Part shown: one piece after another, positions 34,662 to 41,649 of the stretch | Position numbering within the stretch: position 1 is the first letter of the stretch | Layout: each line of letters begins with the position of its first letter | Assembly: GCA_965221725.1 (NCBI GenBank) | Contig: OZ244909.1 | Span: 1,178,001 to 1,242,000, forward strand | Origin: HK1 sp965221725 | GTDB lineage: Bacteria; Pseudomonadota; Gammaproteobacteria; HK1 | Direction of reading: 5' to 3' | DNA length: 64,000 nucleotides | Notes under the pieces: generated by a model | Seen by the model: the letters and a program-made list of their open reading frames with translations, nothing else | Database searches by the model: none | Told to the model about the DNA's origin: nothing | Made by a program: the position numbers and the translations under genes

Positions 34662-35638
34662 GAGCCGTGGTTTGCCGGGCATGGGGGCCGCCCGAATCCC
34701 TGATGGTCGAAGAGGTGCCGGAGCCGAAGCCGGGGCCGGGGGATGTGCTCATTCGGGTGCGGGCGTGCGGCGTGAACTTCGCCGACGCGCTGATCGTCCA
34801 GGGCACGTACCAGGAGAAGCCGCTCCTGCCCTTCACGCCGGGGCTCGAAGTCGCCGGCGAAATCGTGGCCATGGGCCGGGACGTGGCCGGATTCGCCACC
34901 GGGCAGCGGGTGGCGGCACTGTGCACCACGGGCGGTTACGCCGAGACGGTGACCGCCCCCGCCGCGGTGACGGTACGGATCCCCGATTCGATGCCCTACG
35001 AGACCGCGGCGGGATTCCTGGTGGCGTACGGGACCGCACATATCGGGCTCGAATATCGCGCGCGACTCGGCGCGGGCGAGACCCTGCTGGTGCACGGCGC
35101 CGGCGGCGGCGTCGGCCTGGCCGCGGTGGAGGTCGGGAAGGCGATGGGCGCGACGGTCATCGCCACGGCGGGCTCGCAGGACAAGCGCGCGCTGGCCAGC
35201 AGCCGCGGCGCCGACCACGTGATCGACTACCGCGCCGGCGAATTCAAGGATCTCGTCAAGATGCTCACCGATGACCGCGGCGTCGATGTCGTCTTCGATC
35301 CCGTCGGTGGCAACGTCCTGGCGCAGTCGATGCGCTGCATCGCGTGGGAAGGCCGGCTGCTCGTCATCGGCTTCGCGGCGGGGGACATCCCCCAGGTCCC
35401 GGCCGCCCTGGTGCTGGTGAAGAACATCAGCCTGGTCGGAGTCTACTGGGGCGCGTACCGCATGCACGACCCCGCGGTCATCACCGGGTCGCTCCACCGC
35501 CTGTTCAAGTGGTTCGAGAAGGGGGCGCTGCGTCCCATGGTCTCGGAGACACTGCCGCTCGAACGCGCCGCGCAGGCCATACGGCGGCTGCTCGATCGGG
35601 AAGCACGGGGCAAGATCGTGCTGACCACCGCGGGCTGA
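34658..35638 (+). CDS. NADPH:quinone oxidoreductase family zinc-independent alcohol dehydrogenase-like protein
   Basis: 326 residues from GTG at 34658 overlapping the hydrolase stop. MDR superfamily, quinone-reductase branch: VRACGVNFADALIVQGTYQE, FTPGLEVAGEIVAMG, the NADPH-binding LLVHGAGGGVGLAAVEVGKA, and GADHVIDYR. The structural-zinc cysteines of true alcohol dehydrogenases are missing, as expected. C-terminal VSETLPLERAAQAIRRLLD and GKIVLTTAG are typical. Likely reduces a quinone or an enone. Confidence 0.92.
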   Translation: MRAVVCRAWGPPESLMVEEVPEPKPGPGDVLIRVRACGVNFADALIVQGTYQEKPLLPFTPGLEVAGEIVAMGRDVAGFATGQRVAALCTTGGYAETVTAPAAVTVRIPDSMPYETAAGFLVAYGTAHIGLEYRARLGAGETLLVHGAGGGVGLAAVEVGKAMGATVIATAGSQDKRALASSRGADHVIDYRAGEFKDLVKMLTDDRGVDVVFDPVGGNVLAQSMRCIAWEGRLLVIGFAAGDIPQVPAALVLVKNISLVGVYWGAYRMHDPAVITGSLHRLFKWFEKGALRPMVSETLPLERAAQAIRRLLDREARGKIVLTTAG

Positions 35639-35659
35639 AGCAACTACCCAGCCTCCACG

Positions 35660-36553
35660 ATGGCGCTCTCGGTTCCTCTCGGGGCGGTGCTCGTCTCGAT
35701 CATCATCCATTCGCTGTGGGGCGGAAATCCGGTCGCGGTCAAGTTCTCCCTGCTCGCCTTTCCGCCGCTCACCACCGCATTCCTGCGCTTCGCGATCGGA
35801 ATCGCGTGCATTGCCCTGTGGGCGCGCTGGCGGGGCATTTCGCTCCGGCCGGAGCGGGGGGAGTGGCGCGCGATGTGGATCGTGGCGCTGCTGTTTGCGG
35901 TGCAAATCGCGTCGATGAACATCGGCTTCGACCGCACATCCGGCGCGATGGGCTCGGTGCTCATCGCGACCAACCCGCTGTTCGCGGTGATTTTCGCGCA
36001 CTTCCTCATCGCCGGAGACCGGTTGACGCCGACGAAGGGACTGGGCCTCGGCGTGGCCATGACGGGCACGCTGCTCGCGATGCTGCAGGATGCGAACCTC
36101 GCGTCGCTCGACTTCGGCGCCGCCGGCAACTGGATCGTGCTCTCCAGCGCGCTGATGCTGGGGTTCCGGCTCGCGCTCGGCGCCCGCTTCGTGCGCCGCA
36201 TCGAGCCCACCAAGGTTGCCCTGTGGCAGATGGTGCTCTCGCTGCCGCTGTTCGGAGCCGGCGCGCTGTGGCTGGAGGAGATCGCGTGGGACGCGGTGGG
36301 CGTGGGGCCGATCGCGGGGCTGCTCTTTCAGGGCATCGTGATCGCCGGGGTGGGATTCACCGTCTCGTATCACCTGATGAAACGCTACACGCCCAGCGTC
36401 ATGATGAGCTTCAACTTCATCTCTCCCATCGCCGGAGTGCTGTTCTCCACCTGGCTCCTCGGCGATCGCGTCGGCCCGCTCCTGCTCGCCGGGATGGCCC
36501 TGGTGGCGGTGGGGCTGTACCTCGTCGCGAAACAGCCGCGGGCCGCACAATGA
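35660..36553 (+). CDS. EamA/DMT family permease
   Basis: 297 residues with ten membrane helices in two EamA repeats (first about 5-140, second about 155-290). IIIHSLWGGNPVAVKFSLLA and TTAFLRFAIGIACIALWARW open the first; GIVIAGVGFTVSYHLMKRYT and SPIAGVLFSTWLLGDR lie in the second. These permeases export metabolites such as amino acids; the substrate is not predictable. Starts 22 bp after the oxidoreductase, same strand, so possibly one transcript from 33777. The 152-bp gap to the HAD gene shows no other feature. Confidence 0.9.
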   Translation: MALSVPLGAVLVSIIIHSLWGGNPVAVKFSLLAFPPLTTAFLRFAIGIACIALWARWRGISLRPERGEWRAMWIVALLFAVQIASMNIGFDRTSGAMGSVLIATNPLFAVIFAHFLIAGDRLTPTKGLGLGVAMTGTLLAMLQDANLASLDFGAAGNWIVLSSALMLGFRLALGARFVRRIEPTKVALWQMVLSLPLFGAGALWLEEIAWDAVGVGPIAGLLFQGIVIAGVGFTVSYHLMKRYTPSVMMSFNFISPIAGVLFSTWLLGDRVGPLLLAGMALVAVGLYLVAKQPRAAQ

Positions 36554-36705
36554 ACTCGAACAGGGTCCGGCGGTGCGGGATGATCCGGGCCACGAAGTGA
36601 CCCTTGGAACCACGCAAGGGCAGGCCGCCGCCCCCCTGAATATCCAACTTTCCGCGAGATCCTCGTGCCCATGGATGCCGGCGAGCATCCGGCCGAGAAC
36701 ATGGT

Positions 36706-37392
36706 TCAGCGCCAGGCGTCGACGACGCGGAGGAGCGAATCGAGGAAGCGGATCTCGGCGTCGGGGCGTTGGCCGCCCGGCCAGGTCTTTCCGTCGGGGT
36801 TCATCCACACGGTGCGCAGCCCGAGTGCGGCCGCGCCCGAGACATCGCGCACGGGGTCATCGCCCACGTGCACCACGCTCCCGGGCAGGACGCCGGCGGC
36901 GTCGAGCGCACACTCGAAGATGACGGGGTCGGGTTTCGCCGCCCCCGCCTCGGCCGGCGTCACCACGAAATCGAAGTGATGCCCGATTCCAATCTGGTGC
37001 ACGTCGGCATTCCCATTGGTGATCGCGCCTATCGCGTAGCACTCGCCGAGCTTGCCGAGCACGCGCGGCACGTCGTCGAAGAGGGTGACCGCGTTGCGGT
37101 GCCGCCGGAACACCCGGAATCCGATCTCCGCAAGCTCCGCACCGTACCCCCACTCGCGCAGCAGCGATTCCAGCCATAACCTGCGGGCGCGGGTGAGGTC
37201 GTGCCGGATTTCGGGAATCGACGCATAGTGCGCCTGCCGGTGCGCGACGAGAGCGTCACGGGACTGGGCACGCGCGATTTCAGGGCAGGTACGCTCGATC
37301 CACTCGTAGAGCTTCGCCTCCGCGTTCGCGAGCACCGGCCCGGACTCCCAGAGCGTATCGTCGAGATCGAAGGTGACGCAGGCGATGGTCAT
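36706..37392 (-). CDS. HAD-superfamily hydrolase, subfamily IA
   Basis: 228 residues from ATG at 37392 (MTIACVTFDLDDTLWESGPV). Motif I DLDDT, motif II AITNGNAD, motif III AAKPDP and motif IV HVGDDPVRDVSGAAALG give a complete phosphatase active site. The start is inside a hexamer repeat (37381-37434). The alternative ATG at 37458 has a better Shine-Dalgarno (AGAGGTGCGAGA) and would add MPPTRAPR followed by an alternating Ile-Thr/Ile-Ala stretch encoded by the repeat; the family usually begins close to 37392. Which start is used is undecided. Substrate unknown. Confidence 0.87.
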   Translation of the reverse strand: MTIACVTFDLDDTLWESGPVLANAEAKLYEWIERTCPEIARAQSRDALVAHRQAHYASIPEIRHDLTRARRLWLESLLREWGYGAELAEIGFRVFRRHRNAVTLFDDVPRVLGKLGECYAIGAITNGNADVHQIGIGHHFDFVVTPAEAGAAKPDPVIFECALDAAGVLPGSVVHVGDDPVRDVSGAAALGLRTVWMNPDGKTWPGGQRPDAEIRFLDSLLRVVDAWR

Positions 37393-37434
37393 GGCGATGG
37401 CGATGGCGATGGCGATGGTGATGGTGATGGTGAT
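37381..37434. repeat. Hexamer tandem repeat at the start of the HAD gene
   Basis: Nine consecutive hexamers of GGCGAT, GGTCAT or GGTGAT. On the coding strand they read ATCGCC/ATCACC and cover the HAD start codon and the bases upstream, where a ribosome binding site would lie. Copy number changes would alter leader spacing or add Ile-Ala/Ile-Thr dipeptides without shifting the frame. Confidence 0.92.
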
Positions 37435-37547
37435 CCGGGGGGCGCGAGTCGGCGGCATTCTCGCACCTCTGCACCGTGCGCGGCGGGGGTTCGGGGCGGG
37501 GGTTCGCAGTCGGACCTTGATTGCCGGCGGGGCCCAGCCCGGAAATC

Positions 37548-37752
37548 CCGGCATTTCACGGTTGCGGGCACGGACCTGACCGGTTTCGCTGCGTTGAACG
37601 CGGCACAGGGGTGGCTTGGGGGTGGCTCGATGCCGCTTGCTTCGCAAGCTCGCCCCGCACCTACGGGTACGCCTGAGCGCCCTGACTCGCGTTCACCTTG
37701 CGAAACCAGTCGTCTCCGCGCCCCCGCTTCGCGAACCGTTGAAATTTCCGGG
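37548..37752. repeat. Family C inverted-repeat element, long form (copy C5)
   Basis: Ends CCCGGCATTTCACGG and GTTGAAATTTCCGG. The interior aligns with C3 (28081-28291), including the core cassette GATGCCGCTTGCTTCGCAAG and CCTTGCGAAACCAG. It occupies most of the 377-bp region between the comEA-like and HAD genes; the remainder shows no gene. Confidence 0.88.
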
Positions 37753-37835
37753 CTACCGGCCGGGCTGAGGCGCGGCGTCGCGCCCCAGCCCGGCGACCTG
37801 ATTGCTTCAGCGATCGACTCGCTCCGAAGATCGAC

Positions 37836-38117
37836 TCATTCCGCCGCCTTTGCCGTGATGCGAGCGCGGTTCCGTTCCACGATGCCGGTGCTGATGCCCC
37901 GCACCTGCGCGAGATCGTCGACAGAGGCGAAGGCGCCGTGCTGCTCGCGGTACTCGATGATCGCCTGCGCGCGCTTCAGGCCGACTCCGTCGATGATCTC
38001 GGCCAGCACTGCCGCGCTCGCGGTGTTGATGTCGATCGGGGTGACCGGTTCGGCCGCGAAGGTCAGGCTTGACAGCCCCAGCGCCGCGGCCGCGGCCACA
38101 TGCTTCCACATTTGCAT
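37836..38117 (-). CDS. ComEA-like helix-hairpin-helix protein, exported
   Basis: 93 residues from ATG at 38117 (MQMWKHVAAAAALGLSSLTF). A signal peptide (cleavage near TFA-AEP) is followed by the ComEA HhH domain: IDINTASAAVLAEIIDGVGL, AQAIIEYREQHGAFASVDDL and QVRGISTGIVERNRARI. Family members bind double-stranded DNA in the periplasm during natural transformation; short secreted forms like this are common in gammaproteobacteria and can serve as the DNA-uptake ratchet. No other competence gene is nearby. Confidence 0.9.
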   Translation of the reverse strand: MQMWKHVAAAAALGLSSLTFAAEPVTPIDINTASAAVLAEIIDGVGLKRAQAIIEYREQHGAFASVDDLAQVRGISTGIVERNRARITAKAAE

Positions 38118-38170
38118 GACATGTCCCTCGTCGTTGATGGCATGGGGAGCCCTCCGCCGTCGCTCGGTCA

Positions 38171-38197
38171 GTCGGTCGGTCGGTCGGTCGGTCGGTC
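38171..38197. repeat. Tetranucleotide (GTCG)n tract upstream of the comEA-like gene
   Basis: About 6.75 uninterrupted units of GTCG, 54 bp upstream of the comEA-like start codon. The unit is not a multiple of three, but the tract is non-coding; its position is compatible with an effect on promoter spacing. The remaining part of the 411-bp intergenic region (38118-38528) contains family C copy C6 and no gene. Confidence 0.85.
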
Positions 38198-38410
38198 CGA
38201 AATCTTCGCCGATGCGCAGATCGAATCTTCAACGATGCGCAAATCGATGAAATGTCCGGTTCAGGGCTCCATCCGCAAGGTAGTCGGGTTCGACGGCGCG
38301 CGCGTCGGGCGCAGGGCTCGACCTGTGCAGGCCGGGGGCGATACGGAGGTAGGCGCGGGGCGACGCGGAAGTAGGCCCGGAGCGACGCGGGAGTGGGCAC
38401 TCGGGTGCGA

Positions 38411-38497
38411 GTTCACCCGGAATTTCGCCAATTCGCGAAGCGAGGGTGCGGAAATGGTTGGCCCGTGCCCGCGGCCGTGAATCGGTGGAATTTCCGG
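38411..38497. repeat. Family C inverted-repeat element, short form (copy C6)
   Basis: GTTCACCCGGAATTTCGCC at the left, ATCGGTGGAATTTCCGG at the right, interior TTCGCGAAGCGAGGGTGCG and GTGCCCGCGGCCGTG. It is closely similar to C1 (1107-1191). It lies just past the 3' end of murU. Confidence 0.82.
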
Positions 38498-38528
38498 GGG
38501 CTGGACGCCGAGGGCGCGAGGCCGCGTC

Positions 38529-39206
38529 TCAGCCCGGCCGATCGATACCGATGTCGCGATCGAGCGCCCGGAGCCGATCCGGCTCTCCCACGTCGACCCA
38601 CGCGCCCCGGTGGTGCTCTCCGCTCAGGGTCCCCGCCTCGATCGCATCGCGCAACACCGCGGCCAGCGGAAACCGCCCGCCTGAGCGCGCCGCGAACAGC
38701 CGCGACCGATAGCAGCCGATGCCGCTGAACGTGAGCCGATCACCCCCGGCATCGAGGACCTGCCCATCCGGCGCGAGAAAGAAATCGCCGTGCGGGTGGT
38801 GCGCGGGGTTGTCGACGAGCACGATGTGCCCATCGCCCCCCACCGCACCGTGCAGTTTCTCGAAGGGGTAGTCGCTCCAGACATCGGCGCCGACCACCAC
38901 GAACGGCGCCTCGCCCAGCAGCGGCAGCGCCCGGCGGATGCCTCCGCCGGTTTCGAGGGCGCCCTCGGGCTCGCGGGAATACCGGATGCGCACCCCGAGC
39001 TTCGATCCGTCGCCGAGGCGGGCCTCGATCCGCTCCCCGAGCCACGCGAGGTTGACGACCAGATCGCGAAATCCGGCGGCGACGAGCCGCCCGATCTGGT
39101 GCTCGATGAGGGGCCGGCCGCCGACTTCGAGCAACGGTTTCGGCACGCGGTCGGTCAGGGCGCCCATGCGCTCGCCTCTCCCCGCGGCGAGGATCATGGC
39201 CTTCAC
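38529..39206 (-). CDS. murU: N-acetylmuramate alpha-1-phosphate uridylyltransferase (MurU-type nucleotidyltransferase)
   Basis: 225 residues from GTG at 39206 (read MKAMILAAGRGERMGALTDR); the start overlaps the amgK stop by 4 nt. Nucleotidyltransferase signature GRGERMGALTDRVPKPLLEV, then GGRPLIEHQIGRLVAAGFRD and VVVGADVWSDYPFE (metal-binding Asp), EHHRGAWVDVGEPDRL at the C-terminus. In Pseudomonas MurU converts MurNAc-1-phosphate to UDP-MurNAc in a peptidoglycan recycling bypass that does not require MurA (fosfomycin-insensitive). Coupling to AmgK strongly supports this role. Confidence 0.93.
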   Translation of the reverse strand: MKAMILAAGRGERMGALTDRVPKPLLEVGGRPLIEHQIGRLVAAGFRDLVVNLAWLGERIEARLGDGSKLGVRIRYSREPEGALETGGGIRRALPLLGEAPFVVVGADVWSDYPFEKLHGAVGGDGHIVLVDNPAHHPHGDFFLAPDGQVLDAGGDRLTFSGIGCYRSRLFAARSGGRFPLAAVLRDAIEAGTLSGEHHRGAWVDVGEPDRLRALDRDIGIDRPG

Positions 39207-40297
39207 CGGCGCGGCCCGCCCGGGGGTCGGATCGGGCGCCCGGCTCGGGTGGGCCGGGCGGCCTGCATCCGGCTCGCGACCTCGCACTCTTCGAGCACCC
39301 GGACCACCGCCTCGGTCTCCGGGTAGCGTGGCGCGATGCGCGCGAGATAGGAGAGCGTGAGCGGCAGATCGTTCAGATAGCGCGGCTTGCCGTCGCGGTG
39401 CCACAGCCTCGCGAAGATCCCGGCGATCTTCAGGTGACGCTGCACCCCGGTCAGGTCGAACCAGCGGTGGAAACGGGCCCGGTCGGCATCGACGAGGCCG
39501 CGCGCGACGGCGCGATCGTGGTAGGCGTCGACCCATCCGGCGACCCGATCCTCGGGCCAGCGCACGTAGACGTCGCGCAGCAGACTGACGAGATCGTAGG
39601 TGACCGGGCCGTCCACCGCGTCCTGGAAATCGATCACTCCCGGGTTGCCGGCGGGACCGCCCCCCGGGGAAACGCTCGGGTCGATCTCCCCCGCAACCAT
39701 GAGGTTGCGCGAGTGATAGTCGCGGTGGACGAAGACCCGTGGCTGCTCCATGCAGGCCCGGACCAGCGCCTCGAACGTGTCGCGCAGCGCGGGCGAGAGC
39801 ACCCCGTCGAGTGCGATTCCGAGGTGGTGCGCGAGAAACCAGCGCGGGAAGAGATCGAGCTCCTCGCGGAGCTTGCGTTCATCGTACGCAGGCACCCGCC
39901 CCCGGCTGATGCCACCCTGCATGGCGAGCAGGGCATCGAGCGCATCCGCGTAGAGGGCATCGGCGTTGGCTGCCTCGATCACGTCGAGATAGCGAAGCGA
40001 CCCCAGATCGTCGAGCAGCAGGAACCCGCGCTCCACGTCCGCGGCGTGAAGCCGCGGTGCGTTGACGCCGGCATCGCGCAGCAGGCCGAGCACGGAGACG
40101 AACGGGCGGCAGTCCTCCAGCGGCGGCGGCGCATCCATCGCGACCCACGTCCGCGCCCGCGCATGCACCCGGAAGTAACGCCGGAAGCTCGCATCCTCGG
40201 ATGCGGGCTCGATCCGGAACGCCGCGCTCCCGAGCACATCGCGCAGCCACGCCGCGAGCGCGGCGGCTCGCGCATCGAACCCCGGCCGGTTCTCCAT
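39203..40297 (-). CDS. amgK: N-acetylmuramate/N-acetylglucosamine kinase
   Basis: 364 residues from ATG at 40297 (MENRPGFDARAAALAAWLRD); in-frame codons farther upstream are part of repeat B2 and are not family-like. Aminoglycoside-phosphotransferase fold: SEDASFRRYFRVHARARTWV, DDLGSLRYLDVIEAANADAL, catalytic loop VFVHRDYHSRNLMV and metal Asp in GVIDFQDAVDGPVTYDLVSL. Phosphorylates MurNAc at the anomeric carbon for MurU. The two genes form a tight unit. Confidence 0.93.
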   Translation of the reverse strand: MENRPGFDARAAALAAWLRDVLGSAAFRIEPASEDASFRRYFRVHARARTWVAMDAPPPLEDCRPFVSVLGLLRDAGVNAPRLHAADVERGFLLLDDLGSLRYLDVIEAANADALYADALDALLAMQGGISRGRVPAYDERKLREELDLFPRWFLAHHLGIALDGVLSPALRDTFEALVRACMEQPRVFVHRDYHSRNLMVAGEIDPSVSPGGGPAGNPGVIDFQDAVDGPVTYDLVSLLRDVYVRWPEDRVAGWVDAYHDRAVARGLVDADRARFHRWFDLTGVQRHLKIAGIFARLWHRDGKPRYLNDLPLTLSYLARIAPRYPETEAVVRVLEECEVASRMQAARPTRAGRPIRPPGGPRR

Positions 40298-40303
40298 GGG
40301 CGG

Positions 40304-40420
40304 TTCAAAAAATCCCGGTCGATGATGCGTCGAGCGCTCATGCGTGGCCCATGGCGCCGACAACGCGGTCGATTGCGGGGCGATATCAGCGGTCGGCGCC
40401 CGGCAACCGTGACTTTCGAG
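40304..40420 (-). repeat. Family B inverted-repeat element (copy B2)
   Basis: Inverse orientation of B1 (13918-14033), about 117 bp, ending only 6 bp upstream of the amgK ATG and 4 bp from the panE-like stop. It therefore supplies the whole amgK leader. Ends TTCAAAAAATCCCGGTCGAT and ACCGTGACTTTCGAG. Confidence 0.85.
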
Positions 40421-40424
40421 CGGA

Positions 40425-41486
40425 TCAGCCGTCGCCGTTCGCCACCCCCGCGGGATCGGGCGCCGATCGAAGCGGCGTTGCCAGCGATTCCGCCCGGACC
40501 CGGACCCGTTCCGTCTCGATGGTATGTCCCAGCAAGCGAGTCAGCGCACACACGGCGTCGACGGCCGGGGTCGGGGTTCCGGTCAGCCGGCCCAGCTCCA
40601 CCACCGCGCCGATGATCGCCTCCGTCTCCAGCGCCCGGCCGGCTTCCGTGTCCTGCAGCATCGAGGTCTTGTGCCGACCGACGCGCTCCGCACCCGCGAT
40701 GCGCTTCTCGAGCGGAACCCGGAACGAGATGCCGAGCTTCGCCGCAACCTCCTGCGCCTCGGTCATCATCCGCGCCGCGAGATCGCGCGACGGAGCGAAC
40801 TGGCAGATGTCGACCAGGGTGGCGTGGGTGAGCGCGCTGATCGGGTTGAACGAGAGATTCCCCCACGCCTTCAGCCAGATCTCCGAACGGATGTCGTCCA
40901 GCACGGGGGACTTGAACCCGGCCCGCTGCAACGTCTCGGACAGGGCGTAAACGCGGTCCGTGGCCGATCCGTCGAGCTCGCCGACAGGGAACCGGGTTCC
41001 TTCGATGTGCCGAATCCGTCCCGGGACGGTGATCTCCGCCGCGGGGTAGGCGATGCAGCCGACGATTCGCTCCGGCGCGATGACGGCCGAAATCGCCCCG
41101 CCCGGATCGAGGGAGTCGAGCACGGTCCCGTCGAGCGGCCCTCCGTGACGCTGGAAATACCACCACGGGATCCCGTTCTGAACCGTCAGCACGACGGTCC
41201 CGCGTCCGAACAGGGTGGGAAGCCCACCGGCGAGGGGCGCAATCTGGTGCGCCTTGACCGCGAGGATGACCAGATCCTGGGGGCCGCACTCCTTGAAGTC
41301 ACCAGTCGCGACAACATCGGCGGCGCGCACCACGGCGCCGTCGTTCATCGTCACCTCAAGTCCGCGGGTGCGCATCGCCTCCAGATGGTCGCCCTTCGCA
41401 ACGAGGGTGACTTCCTCACCGGCCACGGCCAGCCTCGCGCCGAGCAACCCGCCGATGGCCCCTGCCCCAACGACGCAGATCTTCAT
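40425..41486 (-). CDS. 2-dehydropantoate 2-reductase family protein
   Basis: 353 residues from ATG at 41486 (MKICVVGAGAIGGLLGARLA); 23 upstream codons in frame are not family-like. NADP Rossmann motif GAGAIGGLLGARL, LVILAVKAHQ (catalytic Lys region), VLTVQNGIPWWYFQRHGG and the C-terminal ApbA_C part with SEIWLKAWGNLSFNPISALT (catalytic Lys). It resembles PanE-like paralogues more than canonical PanE (about 300 residues), so it may act on another 2-oxo or beta-keto acid. Same strand as amgK-murU, separated by repeat B2. Confidence 0.85.
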   Translation of the reverse strand: MKICVVGAGAIGGLLGARLAVAGEEVTLVAKGDHLEAMRTRGLEVTMNDGAVVRAADVVATGDFKECGPQDLVILAVKAHQIAPLAGGLPTLFGRGTVVLTVQNGIPWWYFQRHGGPLDGTVLDSLDPGGAISAVIAPERIVGCIAYPAAEITVPGRIRHIEGTRFPVGELDGSATDRVYALSETLQRAGFKSPVLDDIRSEIWLKAWGNLSFNPISALTHATLVDICQFAPSRDLAARMMTEAQEVAAKLGISFRVPLEKRIAGAERVGRHKTSMLQDTEAGRALETEAIIGAVVELGRLTGTPTPAVDAVCALTRLLGHTIETERVRVRAESLATPLRSAPDPAGVANGDG

Positions 41487-41649
41487 CCTTCCCTCCCCTG
41501 TAACGCTGTTTCCGTCATGCTCATGGCAGACATTTACCGTGCCTGAACGAGTCATTCATGTAAATCGACCGGGCGGCCCGAGTGACTCGGACGATCCGGG
41601 TGACCCCGGGCGACTCGGGCTATCCGGGCGGCCTTCAACGCGGCACGGA

